The notes below the pieces were generated by a model that saw nothing but the letters and a program-made list of their open reading frames with translations, did not search any database and had not been told where the DNA came from. The position numbers and the translations under genes were made by a program. From Mycosarcoma maydis (taxonomy: Eukaryota; Basidiomycota; Ustilaginomycetes; Ustilaginales): DNA of 64,000 nt. Shown piece after piece: positions 9,853-21,243 of this stretch; positions within the stretch are counted from its first letter, which is position 1; each line of letters starts with the position of its first letter. The stretch spans positions 1,488,001 through 1,552,000 of the forward strand of contig NC_026478.1 of assembly GCF_000328475.2 (NCBI RefSeq), read 5' to 3'.

Positions 9853-11325
9853 CTAGTCGTCCGTTCCGACCGACACGTCTTGCCTGATCTCGGGCAGATA
9901 ACTGTACTGATCCTGGTTCTTGACCGTCTCTTCGATACTCTTGCGGTTCTCTCTGGTTTCCTTCTTCTGCTGCTCTTGCTTTTCGCTTTCGACGATCGCC
10001 AGGTTGGATTCGTCTCTGAAAGTCTCCATGGCCCTTAGTGCGGCACCGCTCTCGATGCTTTCGCGTGCCAGTTTTGCTGCGTCCTCCAACGTGCTAGCGT
10101 ACGAACCGACGTACAATAGCGCAGCCGTTTGTAACAACGTGTAATCCTTGATGGCTTGCAATCGCACTCCTTTGGGGATCGTCGGGAGGGATCGTACGTG
10201 AACCAGAGTTTCCGGGGCAAAGTTGGCAAAGTCTCTCGGGTCCAGTGGCAGATTCATCGCCAACGGCTCTGTTGACAGAGTCGACGAATCCGGCGTTGAA
10301 AACATCTTGAGAACAATCGCAGCGTTTTCGTCTGCAGAATGACTTCCCACATGCTCCAGCGGATGCTTTTTCAATCCAAAATCTTCCGGTTCAATGGTAA
10401 ACTCTTCGATTTTGCCGTCTTTGAGCTCCCACACATCCGTCTTGCCAGCAGGTGAAATCTCATCCAAGCCTTCCTGCCCACACACGATCCAGGCTCGTTC
10501 TGTACCTCTTTTTCGCAGCGCTTCGGCAAAGATTCGTCCGAGGTAGTAGCTGTGAACGCCGAGAATGCATCTTTCGGGTTTGGCTGGATTGATAAGAGGT
10601 CCAAGAACGTTGAAGATCGTTGGGAAGCCTAGGGATCGACGAATAGGACCCAAGGGTGCAAGTGCCGGATGGAAGAGTTGCGCGAATAGGAAGCTGAACT
10701 TGCTCTTTCGAAGCACGTTGGGAAGTTGTGACGCTGGTAGTGCAAGCAGAGGGATGCCTAGCGACATGAGCAGGTCTGCAGAGCCAGAGGTGGAAGATGA
10801 AGCTTTCGCACCGTGTTTGCATACCCGTACGCCTCTGACGCCCGCAGCGACCATTGAAGCGGTGGTGGAGACGTTGAATGTATCTTTTCCATCACCGCCT
10901 GTTCCTACCAAATCCAACGTGCCCCTGTACTTGACTCCTGCAACGCCTCCCACACTCGCATACTCGTCGTTCTCCCTCTCTAGCGGAGGAACGTGCACAT
11001 CGAGACAGCAATTCAAAAAGATTCTAGCAGCCAACGCGAAGGTCTCTGCCTGGATGTCGAGTCTGCAAAACTTGAGGCACGTCAGCGCTGATCCGATCTG
11101 AGCGTGATTCTCTCGGGAAGAGGTAAAGTTGGGATCGGCAAGGTGCTCAAGGATCTGCTCAAGCTGCTTGTGAGTGATGGTAGAGGTTCCACTGGGGTGG
11201 TTTGGTTCGCCGGACTGAGAGTCAACGGAGGCAGCGACAGCGAGCGCTTTTAGCAGAGGTCGAAAAGTATCGGCTGTGTGATGTGTTCCGTTTGCTGCAA
11301 CGGCAGCTGAAGTCGGATTCGACAT
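9853..11325 (-). CDS. TRP4: Anthranilate phosphoribosyltransferase
   Basis: Catalyses transfer of phosphoribose from PRPP to anthranilate, the second committed step of tryptophan synthesis (TrpD in bacteria, Trp4 in yeast). Single exon of 490 residues from the ATG at 11325 (MSNPTSAA); the frame extends upstream without another ATG. The glycine-rich PRPP/Mg loop GTGGDGKDTFNVST is at residues about 141-154. The KHG motif follows at 170-172 (KHGAKASSS, where many bacterial enzymes have KHGNR). The segment GFPTIFNVLGPLINPA is typical of the family. The N-terminal helical domain is longer than in bacterial enzymes. An Ala/Asp-rich insert near the C-terminus (SHSADENAAIVLKM onward) and a Lys/Glu-rich tail are additions. 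It is not beside other TRP genes. Confidence 0.93.
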   Translation of the reverse strand: MSNPTSAAVAANGTHHTADTFRPLLKALAVAASVDSQSGEPNHPSGTSTITHKQLEQILEHLADPNFTSSRENHAQIGSALTCLKFCRLDIQAETFALAARIFLNCCLDVHVPPLERENDEYASVGGVAGVKYRGTLDLVGTGGDGKDTFNVSTTASMVAAGVRGVRVCKHGAKASSSTSGSADLLMSLGIPLLALPASQLPNVLRKSKFSFLFAQLFHPALAPLGPIRRSLGFPTIFNVLGPLINPAKPERCILGVHSYYLGRIFAEALRKRGTERAWIVCGQEGLDEISPAGKTDVWELKDGKIEEFTIEPEDFGLKKHPLEHVGSHSADENAAIVLKMFSTPDSSTLSTEPLAMNLPLDPRDFANFAPETLVHVRSLPTIPKGVRLQAIKDYTLLQTAALLYVGSYASTLEDAAKLARESIESGAALRAMETFRDESNLAIVESEKQEQQKKETRENRKSIEETVKNQDQYSYLPEIRQDVSVGTDD

Positions 11326-12216
11326 GACGAGTGATGGAGTTATTTTGATAGAGTCCGCTCCGGGTGGTGAGAGGTAGGGTTGAAGTACCACTGTGTTCGC
11401 ACCGCCAACCCAAACGGTGGTATGACTCGTTTTGAATGTGGCGTTATGAAAGTGGGCTTGTAGGCCAGCGAAGAATCAGAAGTCGTAAAGGCTGTCCACG
11501 TTTCGTTTCAACGACAGGTGGAGGAGCCTTGATGGTGACAAGGATGCTGATGGCAAAGGTGGGATGAGAATATCAGCAATGTGGGACTCATCAAGCACAA
11601 GTGGGAATCGAGTCTACGAACCATTTTTTCTCGAAAAGCACCAAAACGGCCAAAATCACAAACTGGCTTTTGCATTTACGATTCGGGCGACGGCGCCTGT
11701 TTGCATCTGAAAAATGACTCATTCTAAGATCCCGCGTCCCGCTAGCTCTAGGATGATGATGACTTGTGACTGCAGTCGAACATGATTCCCATGTGACACC
11801 GAGATCAGCGTTCTCGTCAGTGAGCCTCACACATCATCGCCACCTGCCACTCAGCTGTGTCAACGTCACCTCTTCTGCCTTTAGGCCAATTCACACGCTT
11901 CACTTCCACAGCTGCGTTGCAAAAATCTTCCAAAACACCAGTGACAGCGAATTGTCAGGGCAACTTGTGTTCTGAGCTCTTCCATCTCATGTCCTGCCGT
12001 GCGAGCATAGTGCATCCGAAGTGCGCGAGAAACACAATTCGCAGAGCTTACAGACGTAGAGCTTACAGACGTAGATGGCAGGTCTAGAATGAGGCAGTCA
12101 ACAAGTCTGTATGGCTGTTTCTTGCGTGCTGAGATCATTTGTCAGATACAGTTGATGGACAAGGTTAGTGCACCCGCGTCTATCGCCAATTTTTCCGAGA
12201 GTCAGCGCGACTACTT
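11326..12216. other. Spacer upstream of TRP4 and downstream of ETFB
   Basis: About 890 nt without a convincing gene. It should contain the TRP4 promoter on its left side and the ETFB 3' end on its right. It holds a 15-bp perfect tandem duplication at 12043-12075. Short frames here start at non-ATG codons or lack coding character. Confidence 0.5.
12043..12075. repeat. 15-bp tandem duplication
   Basis: The unit AGAGCTTACAGACGT occurs twice in a row and is followed by the first three bases of a third copy. It lies in noncoding sequence beyond the ETFB stop codon. Confidence 0.8.
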
Positions 12217-13268
12217 TTAGATACGACCAGCCTCCTTAAGCTTCGAGATGAGCTCGTCGACGTTCTCCACTTTTGCGCCACCTTCACGCTTGGGAGGCTC
12301 GGCGACCTTGAGGATCTCCTGACGAGGCTTGACCTGGTCCTCGAGACCCAAGTCTTTGAGGGTGTACTTTTTGAAAGGCTTCTTTTTGGCCTTCATGATG
12401 TTGGGCAAAGATGCGTATCGTGGCTCGTTGAGTCGAAGATCAGTTGTCACGACAAAGGGCAGCTTAGTCTTGACAATGCTGAGACCGCCGTCGATCTCTC
12501 GCGTCACTTGGGCTTCTGCACCCTTCTCTGGCTTGCCCGATGGGAACTCGAGCTTGCTGGCATAGGTTGCTTGTGGCCAGTTGAGCAGACCAGCAAGCAT
12601 CTGACCGGTCTGCGAAGCGTCGTCATCGATGGCCTGCTTGCCCATGATGATGAGACCGACCTCTTCGTCCTCGCCTGCCTTTTTTACGATCTCGTTGAGA
12701 ATCTTGGAAATGCCAAGAGGCTCGAGAGGGTTGGCAGCTGCCTTGTCGGGTACTTCGACGTGGATGGCGTCGTCAGCACCCATGGCGAGAGCGGTTCGGA
12801 GCACATCGGCGGTCTTGGGTGGTCCCACAGAGACGACAGTCTTTTACGATGCAACAACAAAAGGGCAAAGAATGCATTAGCCAACAAGACCTCTGAGTGC
12901 TGGCATCGTTCGTTGTTTTTAGATTGATGACAGCCCACTTACGATTTTGGTGATAGCATCCTTGTACTTTTCACGCAGACGAACAGCCTCCTCCACTGCA
13001 ATTTCGTCAAAGGGGTTCATGCTGAACTTGACATTTTGGTCGACGCCTTTGCCATCTGATGCGACACGGATCTTGACGGCTGTGATTGCGCAATTCCATC
13101 AATGTGAAGCGGGGGGAGTCAGTAAGCCACCCTTGACAGACCCATCAATTGTGACTCTGAAACAGAGATGCAGGCAAAGTGAACAGCGGTCGGCAAAAGC
13201 TTACCATAGTCGATGGTCCTCTTGACGGGCACGAGCACCCGAAGCTGGTTGACTAGAGATGCGCGCAT
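12217..13268 (-). CDS. ETFB: Electron-transfer flavoprotein, beta subunit
   Basis: Mitochondrial matrix partner of ETF-alpha. The heterodimer carries electrons from acyl-CoA and other dehydrogenases to ETF-ubiquinone oxidoreductase. Three exons on the minus strand, all with GT-AG introns: 13205-13268, 12943-13079 and 12217-12840, joining in frame to 274 residues (human ETFB has 255). Exon 1 encodes [21 protein letters not shown]. The first junction restores KRTIDYAVKIR and the second [11 protein letters not shown]. Visible family features are the N-terminal [11 protein letters not shown], the segment [20 protein letters not shown], the [10 protein letters not shown] region, and the C-terminal signature region ([20 protein letters not shown]) near 186-206. 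The absence of a cleavable presequence is usual for ETF-beta. Introns are 125 and 102 nt. Confidence 0.93.
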
Positions 13269-13863
13269 GGTGGCTGTGGTGTAGGTGAGGTTGGATATGA
13301 GTGGATCGGAAGTAAAGCGTGGAGCGCGGAAGCGAAGGATGTTCAGATTCCGGCGTTGGAGAGTTATGTGGATCGACACTTGTGAGTGTGCTGCGTTACT
13401 CTGTCACCTTCGGGTGAATCGGTTGTCGGCCTCTTACAAAAGCGACGGAGCAAACAGCGCGATTTCACGGATCAGCTGGGTTGAAAGCCGCGCGTGCCTT
13501 CACGTCCGAGAGAGCCGACTCCTTTATTTACAGGATCGAAATTGCTTCGGCGCAACAATTTATTCAAAAAAAAACGTGAAAACCCCCAAGCTCTAGCCTT
13601 GCCATAAACTGGAGAGTCTGACTGAAGCCTCAACGTGACTCACGACTGATCTGCATTCAGATCAACCTGCAAGTGGGACACAACTACACACAGGTGCTCT
13701 CCTAACTGTTAATCGCCTTAGACTTTTCCTATCTTTCCGAAGAGCCTCAAGGGCCCATTGCCGTCCCGGATGTGCATGTCCATGGGTCGATTGAGGGGAT
13801 GAGTTACATTATTTACACGAGACACTCCGTATTTACAGATGGTTGCGTTTTGACGATCGTTGT
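13269..13863. other. Spacer between ETFB and NCS1
   Basis: This stretch is upstream of ETFB and downstream of NCS1, both on the minus strand. It should carry the ETFB promoter and the NCS1 3' end. An A-run (AAAAAAAA) lies near 13567-13574. No gene was seen. Confidence 0.45.
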
Positions 13864-14882
13864 TTAAACGAGACCGTCGTAGAGCGAGAGCGCCTGTACG
13901 ATGGTAGGGTCCTGCTTACTTCCCTCCTGAAACTCTTCGAAGGAGACTGTGGCATCCGACAACATGCCACGTTAGAAGTCGCGGCATCGGATAGTGAAGG
14001 AGGGGTTGTCGATGCGATTGAAATGGAGAACGTATTCAGAATGGATCAGCTACTGCATGCTTCGCTCTTACACTTCGGTGTCGAATTGTGCCCGCCAAAT
14101 CCGGGAAACTTACGCTGTGCGTTCTTGTCGCGGTCCATCATACGGAAGATCTTGTCTACTCTCTATTGCATCAGAATCGTGCGTTGAAAGATGATCGGTG
14201 TCGAGAGTTAGCTTTCCCATCCCTCATTTCCCGCACACAAGAGGGCGCCGTGGATTTCACTTACTTTCTCTGGTGTGTCTTCGTCTTCTGGCAGTTTCAC
14301 CATCTGGCCCGTCATCTTGTAGATGCTTCTCACGATGGCTGCAAAGTGTCGGATAGAATCAAAATTACAAGTCAATAATCTGCGCTGCAGATGCATCTGT
14401 GTGGATCCGGACGAGCGGTACTCACTGAGCATCTCATCGTAGGTGATGGTACCATCTCCGTCAATGTCGTAGAGTTGGAATGCCCATCTCAGCTTCTCGT
14501 CTAGTCTGCCACGCGATGTGACGCTGAGTGCGCAGATGAACTCCTTAAAGTCGATGGTGCCGTTCTTGTTCTCGTCGAATACATTGAACACGTATTCTGC
14601 AAATGTCGATGGATCACCAAAGGGGAAAAATTGCTTGTAGATACGGCAAAATTCTTGCTTGTCCAGCGTGCCAGAAGGGCAATCCTTCAAGAAGCCTTTG
14701 TACCATTGCTGCAGCTCTTTCCTGTCAACTGCATAGACCGTATCGGAACGACGTTGATGGAGAACCAAGGTCAGCCCAGCTGTTCCTATCAAGCATCAAA
14801 GCGAGACCGTTCACTCACAGTAGGTGTTCTTTTGCAGGTCCGAAAGCTGCTCCGGAGAGAGCTTGGATTGATTCTTTCCCAT
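13864..14882 (-). CDS. NCS1: Neuronal calcium sensor 1 / frequenin homologue
   Basis: EF-hand calcium sensor. In yeast, Frq1 is N-myristoylated and activates the phosphatidylinositol 4-kinase Pik1 at the Golgi. Five exons on the minus strand: 14819-14882, 14426-14728, 14265-14338, 14114-14162 and 13864-13946. Each intron has GT-AG ends (90, 87, 102 and 167 nt). Together they give exactly 190 residues, the usual NCS-1 length. The N-terminus MGKNQSKLS has the myristoylation Gly2. EF1 is degenerate (CPSG), as in the whole family. EF2 ([12 protein letters not shown]), EF3 ([12 protein letters not shown]) and EF4 (DRDKNAQLSFEE) look able to bind calcium. The family motif [13 protein letters not shown] and the C-terminus ALSLYDGLV are present. 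It is divergent from the RING gene across about 1.4 kb. Confidence 0.96.
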
Positions 14883-16323
14883 GACAGTTTGTGCGTGTCG
14901 CTAACGACTATGTGGATCCAAGCCTTGAAGCGAATCCTATTGTATCGTGAGTTATGTGCAGATGGTGGAACAGGACTGAGATACAGCAAACGTGGACGAC
15001 GTTAGCAAGCAGCGAAGATTGTTGCGGGACAGACAGAGACCAGAAACGTGAATGAAGTCGCTCCACTCAAGTGAGTCGGTGCACGGGGTCCCACCAATCG
15101 TGAATTTGCAAAGTGACACTCAAGCCTTGGAATCAGGCAGCAGGCTGCCCGCGTCAAAAGTGTACTTAATCTTGTGCAGCAGCAGCGTCATCACAGTCAC
15201 ATTCTACAGAGTTGGCCGCTGCTGCAAGCTGCTGCTCTGTGGATCGCGTGAATTATTCACGATTGTAAACCAAATTCATCTGCTTGCTGGGCACAGAATC
15301 ACGATTCACAGTTCGTTACTGGCACAGCCCCAAAGTCATTTGGAATTCGAGCTTTTCAGATCTGCGGAGTCGTGAGTGTAGGATCACGCACGAAAAGCTT
15401 GCTGTCAGCTAGAAAGTAGTCTCTAATTTGAGCTCCCTTTGTGCGGCTATGTCCAACTGAATGTCCTTAACAGTTGAAAAAGTCTTGGCACTCCCCGCTT
15501 GAGACTCAGCAGGCGCATGCATCGACACGTTTTCGCCAAGCCTTTGCCTTTCCATGGATGGTCCGAACTCTGGACTGAATAAAGGAGACAGCAAACATGA
15601 GGGGGAACGCCGTGCAGTCCCGTTAAGTTGGTGTTTCCTCAGCAAATCGAGCAGGTCCCAATCGCTCAAAGGAAAGAAGGTTCTTCTCAAATCGAGGCTG
15701 TGTTCATGACTGTTTATGGCTACAACAGAAAGCAAGGATACCGAAATGCTCGCTTTGGTCGGGCATTGAGACACTTTTGCAGTGCAGCTGCGCAGGTGTG
15801 GACTGAGATTCAACCTCGAATAGAACTTCATGGGAGTCTGTGCCAGATCGGGTTGATCTTCTCGATCTATCTGCCGATACCGAGCCAATGTGGAGGTGTT
15901 GCTCTCCGAGAAGCGTCAGGTGTCGCACAAAATCCTGTAAGTCGTCCAAAGCCAGGCTGAGTCTAATTCACGACTTGTGACTTTGATCCAGGGTCTTGCT
16001 TGGAAAAGAAAGTGACTTGTTTCTTTCAACCTTGCTGCCCATTCCCTTTTCTACACACTACTTCCTCCTTCCAACTTCAACCCTCAGGTCAAGATCGGTC
16101 GCTTTCCGCTAGTTAAGTGATACACAAAGCAGTATCAAAGTCTTGTGTAACAAGAAGCTGAAACACGATGGGCCCCTCGTACGAACCGATGGCATTCTTC
16201 TAGACATTCAACTGGCCAGCTAAGCCTGGAGCTTCGCCCTGTGTACAGGCCCTCTTCGAATCAATTATAAACTCAAAGCTGGTACTGTAGGCATCCTTAC
16301 TTTGAACATCGAACTTCAGCTTC
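14883..16323. promoter_or_regulatory. Divergent spacer between NCS1 and RING gene
   Basis: About 1.4 kb that must hold the promoters of two divergent genes. Scattered single copies of the TCACGA-type repeat occur near 15100, 15255 and 15300. An open frame on the minus strand at 15409-15888 begins at a non-ATG codon and shows no recognisable domain, so it is not called. Confidence 0.4.
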
Positions 16324-17931
16324 ATGAACTCTGATCACCCGTTGCCGCGCCCCACCGTTGTGGCAGGTTCTCGCCCGTCGAGCAGATCGTCCTCGAGAGG
16401 GCGGAGCATAGCTTCCTCCGGGCATACAAGCAGGTCAGCTTCGCCAGCGCAGAGAACTAACAGTATACCTCGTAACCGCAGCGCTGGCTCTTCGAATCGC
16501 ACACCGCTGCGAATGAGCCGATCAGCTTCTCAAGAGGCAGGCGCATCAACAACTTTCGATACAGTCGCCAATTCTAGATCTGAAGGGCAGACTGACGTGC
16601 ATAGCGCAACAAATTCAAGCGATTTGATTGTTATCAGCAGCGATAGTTCTGATGGGGACCAGGAAGATGATGATGAATTCGTTGCCCAATGGCCCGAACA
16701 CCCCGTGGTTCGCGCACCCGCACCTCCCTCTGACTTCTTGGAAGTTTCGGTGGTTCGACGAGCGCAGCCGTTGTCTTCCACTCCACGCGCAGAGCTCTTT
16801 TCTCCGCCTCCGTCTGCTGGAAGACCAGCCGAACCTATTCGTCTCTCGAGCGCATCAGAGGATAGAAGGGTCGGTGTTAGTGCAGATCCACATACAGGAG
16901 ACTTTCTGGTGCGGCCCATGCCAATAGTGCGGCCCACTGATTCAACCGCATACTCAGATTCTGACGGTAGCTTCTCGATTGTTTCCGCTCAGCTAGCTCC
17001 TTCACATCGTCCAAGGAGCGATCACCCTATTACCGAACAGCGATTGCGTGCCCTAAACTTGGCCATGCCGACGAAGTCGCCGCCTCGCTCCAAGCCCCCG
17101 CCGATCGAACATCCACTGCTTTCGACGTACACGTGCCCAATCTGTTTTGATGCTCCAACCAACCTCTCAGTCACCCCTTGCGGCCACTTTTTCTGCGGCG
17201 AATGTCTCTTTCAAGCGCTCAAGAGTCAAGCCGTACAGCGTGGAGCAATGGAAGAGGAAGCGACCCTCTATAGTTTCGGTGGTCTCTTTGCATCACTGGT
17301 TCCTGGGGCTACATTTGGAGCCGCATTGGGTGGAGTAGGTGCTCAAACCGCTTCGGGGCAAGTTTATAGCGGCGGAGGTCCAGCAGGATCGGCAGGCGGA
17401 GCAGGCAGAGGAAGAGGAGGTCGAGGAGGAGGAGGAGGGCGCGGCGGTGGAAGCGGCTCTCGTGGCGGCAGCGTCGGCGGTGGAGGTGGAAGGAACAAGC
17501 CCGATCCTTTGGCGGGTCAATGCCCCGTCTGCAGAGCCAAAATCAAAGGAGCCTTCAACGGTAGAGACAAGAATGGCATTGTTGGATTGCGTCTGACGAT
17601 GGGCACCCCAGTCAATGATCCACGGAAGGAGAATGGGCAGATGAAGAGCGATTCGGTCGAGAAGAACGTTGATTTAAGCGCCAGCGACGAAACGTATGAC
17701 GATGACGAGGTCATATTTCCGACTAGCAAGCAGGCGGAGGCGACAGCTAAGACTGACAGCTTCGAAAGTAGTGTCGCAGACGAAAAATCTGGATCCCCTC
17801 GAGGTCCCAGTCCAGTCAACAACGCATCGGGCTCGACGATCAGTACATCTTCGCCGATGCAGGGAAGATGCGTCCGGACCAGAAAGAGGCCTCGGGCAAC
17901 TTCCGATACTTCGGCACACCAGACCGAGTAG
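16324..17931 (+). CDS. RING-finger E3 with SUMO-interaction motif (Slx8/RNF4-like)
   Basis: Single exon, 535 residues. A C3HC4 RING can be read: Cys271, Cys274, Cys286, His288, Cys291 and Cys294, then Cys400 and Cys403 (CPVC). The last Cys pair is separated from the rest by 105 residues, mostly Gly/Arg-rich (about 350-390). A normal RING has far fewer residues there, so the insert probably loops out of the fold. A hydrophobic-acidic motif DLIVISSDSSDG followed by DDDEF (residues 100-119) is a textbook SUMO-interaction motif. A RING plus an N-terminal SIM, after a Ser-rich disordered region, points to a SUMO-targeted ubiquitin ligase like Slx8/RNF4, acting in the nucleus on sumoylated proteins in genome maintenance. 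The role is inferred from these motifs. A basic stretch (RTRKRPRA) near the end may be a nuclear signal. Confidence 0.8.
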   Translation: MNSDHPLPRPTVVAGSRPSSRSSSRGRSIASSGHTSRSASPAQRTNSIPRNRSAGSSNRTPLRMSRSASQEAGASTTFDTVANSRSEGQTDVHSATNSSDLIVISSDSSDGDQEDDDEFVAQWPEHPVVRAPAPPSDFLEVSVVRRAQPLSSTPRAELFSPPPSAGRPAEPIRLSSASEDRRVGVSADPHTGDFLVRPMPIVRPTDSTAYSDSDGSFSIVSAQLAPSHRPRSDHPITEQRLRALNLAMPTKSPPRSKPPPIEHPLLSTYTCPICFDAPTNLSVTPCGHFFCGECLFQALKSQAVQRGAMEEEATLYSFGGLFASLVPGATFGAALGGVGAQTASGQVYSGGGPAGSAGGAGRGRGGRGGGGGRGGGSGSRGGSVGGGGGRNKPDPLAGQCPVCRAKIKGAFNGRDKNGIVGLRLTMGTPVNDPRKENGQMKSDSVEKNVDLSASDETYDDDEVIFPTSKQAEATAKTDSFESSVADEKSGSPRGPSPVNNASGSTISTSSPMQGRCVRTRKRPRATSDTSAHQTE

Positions 17932-18248
17932 ACAGCCAAAACAGTGCCTGCGAGATGGCGTGGTCTGGGCCTCAAGAGTTCTATGTGCGCGTCTACATCA
18001 CTTTGCAGCATTGTAGACCATCACAACAAAGTAAAAACACACGGCTACGTAATCCAGCGTCGGTTGAACAGCCCAGAGAAACCTTTGCGGCACTACGCGA
18101 GTTGTCACTGCGCGAGCTTATGTGCGAATTGGATAGCGATGTCGAGTTCGAGGCCTGTGAGCGGATAGAAGCGGCAGGGTATCGCTCCAGGATGGGGCGG
18201 GGTCTGCTGAGAAGCGGCGTTCTGCTAACTGCGCCCTTTTCCGTGCAC

Positions 18249-18306
18249 ACGGCGCCTGAAGGCGCCGTTTACGCCCAGCGCCGATGATGCATCCGATCTG
18301 CATCAT
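18249..18306. repeat. Two adjacent perfect inverted repeats
   Basis: The first is ACGGCGCC-TGAA-GGCGCCGT at 18249-18268 (8-bp stem, 4-nt loop). The second is ATGATGCA-7 nt-TGCATCAT at 18284-18306 (8-bp stem). They are 15 nt apart and about 320 nt beyond the RING gene stop. They could be part of its 3' UTR, an RNA structure, or chance. Confidence 0.6.
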
Positions 18307-19347
18307 TTCGGTTTACAAACGGATGCTGGAACTCGCTGGTTCGTGGGCGTTGCTAAATCTTGGCGTGCTCCCTTCGTCGCCATCCAGGGGTTGCCTTGAG
18401 CGTGGACCCCACAACAGATCTGTCTATACGCCGAGCCTGACTGCATTCGAGATCTTGATCTTTGTATGACATACACTATATCCGCTCTTCAAGGTCACAC
18501 TCTTCTATGGTCGTGGCCCGACTGCGTTGTCAGCGCGCTGGTAGCCGTGATGGCGATCGTCATCATGACGGGAGGTTGCGGATTGAGTCAAAGAGATGCT
18601 GACGAAGTCGCGCAAAATCATCCACGAATGGCTAGAAGCTGTCCGACACGAGATGCACGGCGGTGAAACAAGAGGTGACACTCTTTCGTTCTTTTTTTTT
18701 GTTCTTTCTCCCTTTTCTTTCTTCCGTCCGTCCACTCTGATCATCGTCTCAGCTCCGTTCTCGGATTCCGTCACAAACAGATTCGTTTCGAAGCGGTTTC
18801 TAGAGAAAGACAGAAGTGTGGTCTCAGCCAAACTCTGCACCTGACAAACTCTTTCATAAAGCATAACTGCTTGCAAAAGGTGGTCCGTCAAACCCAGCTC
18901 CGGTTCAGTGGAAAGGTAAAGAGAGGATGGCGGTAGTGATATTTTACTGGCGCCGAAGCTTCCACTGATTGTATACGTTCCGTGTCGCTTCACAATGTCA
19001 AATTAGAGTCGTGCAGGACCTTACTCGTGACTGGGTATGACGAAAATCAGCGAATTTGAATGTAGTGCTTAGTAAAGGAGTCGGGCCTGCGGAAGTTTCA
19101 GGAGTAAATCGGCTGCGAGGAACCTTTCCGCACAGTCATGGTATTGTGCAATGATGTCGGTGTTTGAAATCACCCGCAGATCACCAGGCTTTGCTCTGTC
19201 AGTGTGAGCTAGGCGAGAACGCAGCTGGCAGGCAACCGCAGTATTGTGCGTATCTGGAAGTCGCAAACCCCTGAAGAACGCATCCATAATTCTACATATA
19301 CAGTAATACTTGGTGGACTCGTTTAGCCGGGACACGGCAACGCCTAG

Positions 19348-19410
19348 GGGCTTCAAGAAAAACAAAAAAGAAAAACAAAAAAGGGAAAAGGAAAAGGAGG
19401 AAAAAAAACC
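19348..19410. repeat. A/G-rich low-complexity tract
   Basis: A run of A with interspersed G and occasional C, ending in a block of A followed by CCCCCC. It is a purine-strand asymmetric simple sequence in noncoding DNA. Confidence 0.7.
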
Positions 19411-21243
19411 CCCCGCCCAGGGATACTAGGTCAATGCGCCCAACGCCGCACGCAATTTTGCCCGGTCATTTGTGCCTGAGATACCTTACAGTGTGAGTCG
19501 CGAGTATAGTTCAGAAGCCTTACCAGAAACATGTTGTGTCCCTCTGCTTCGGCTGTGAGCTGTGAAGAGGGATGAGCCACTACAACAATACGCCTCGGTG
19601 CTCATAACTGTATCCATGGATCTGACCACCAATCAACATCCGCCCATGATCATCTCCTTTTTCCCAGAATGCAGTCAAGTTAGATGACATTTGATAGCTC
19701 TATGCCGCCTGATTCACCACGACGTGAATCGGGAATGGCAATATACCGACCTTGGATTGATATTAGAGAGACACGGGAAAGAGAGACAGGAAGACAAACG
19801 ATCCCGAATCACGAATACGCGAGCTGCCAAGGCGGAACAGGAAAATGAAAATGTTTCAGTATGCAAATCGGGCTAGCTTGGCTCAATTCGAATCAAACAT
19901 CGGTCTCTCTCGCGTTTTTGACGGCGCTTTTCCGATCGTCGTCGCCTAACAATCACAGCCTAACATTCACAACTGCTGGCAAAACCGGTCTTACTGTATC
20001 ATCGCTCATATCGCCAATCGTGAATCTGACTTCATACGGGCCGGTCGGCTAAGTTCGAGCTCGCTCGCATGTGTGATTCCAACTGTTCTTTGTGCTTTAG
20101 ATTGCAAAGGTAATCAACTCCGCCCTCGCTCTTCCCGAAAACTACCGCTTTCTCACATTAGAGTAAGATGAGAGATGAGGATTTTCGCTTTCCGACAATG
20201 CTGGGATTTGGAGGAAGCCAGTAGCTACCTGTCGATCGATTCAAGGTGCATTCACAGTTCAGACCGCTTCGCATCGAATCAGCAATGCACTTTACATAGA
20301 AATGACAGACAACCTTGGGTCTCGTACGGTCAGCACACAATAAGCATCTCCATCTGCAATTCGCAAAAGCCAGGGTTGGCTATCGTTCTCCGAGCACCAC
20401 CCTCTAGATTGACAGTCTGTGAATGACGAGTCGTGAGTGTTTGAAACAAAAATCGAAAGAACAGAAATAAAGAAGATTAATCTTGTAATAACGAGTAACA
20501 GTCGTGAATAACTTAGTTGAATCTATGGCTTTTCTGCGCCGATCCTGCGAGCGAAGCTGTCAAAACGACTTGACAAGATCGTGAATCGTGAATGGCAACG
20601 ATCCAGACTCTGTTGATTGGCGGCAGTTGGCGAGTCTAACGTGATTTGCGCAGAACTGCCGACATGTGAGACATGAGCACATTTGGATTTCTAAGCATGC
20701 TCAAATGACACTCGTCTTTTTCGCCGTCTGCTGCTGCAACTAGTTAGCATACGGTTCGCGAGTTCTCTCGCCTGTAAAGTTTGCCGGTTGATTCGTGATT
20801 CTCGCTTCGCTGCACCTTCCAAATTCCAAATTTGCTGTTCAGGCTAAGTTAGTGACCACAGCAATCGCATGGGCGCCTCCGACGCCCTTGTCAGCCCAAT
20901 GCCAAAGTATGCACTAAATTGACAAGGGGCTGGGCCTTTTCCTCGCTCCGGAGCTTCCGGTCGCTCATACTCGCGCTCATCATCATTCCAGAACGAAGCT
21001 CAAGTCGGGATTCGTCGTCATCCCAAAAAAAGGCCAGCCTATCATAACTCGAGTTCTTTGTGCACTTTCCTAGCATACGTGTGAACAAACATCTCAAGAC
21101 TGGTGTGGCGTTGGTCAACAGCAACACTTTCTGCTAGGCTGCTAATCATATTATCGCTTGTGCCCGCATGCTCTTGCCGGGGCTGCTGTCGTCGCCAAGT
21201 TGCTCCAAACTTGACTACGGTACCCATCGACTTTAACCAAATT

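Noticed and set aside
15409..15888. 159-codon minus-strand frame between NCS1 and the RING gene
   Set aside because: It begins at a TTG codon and shows no domain or composition typical of the neighbouring genes.
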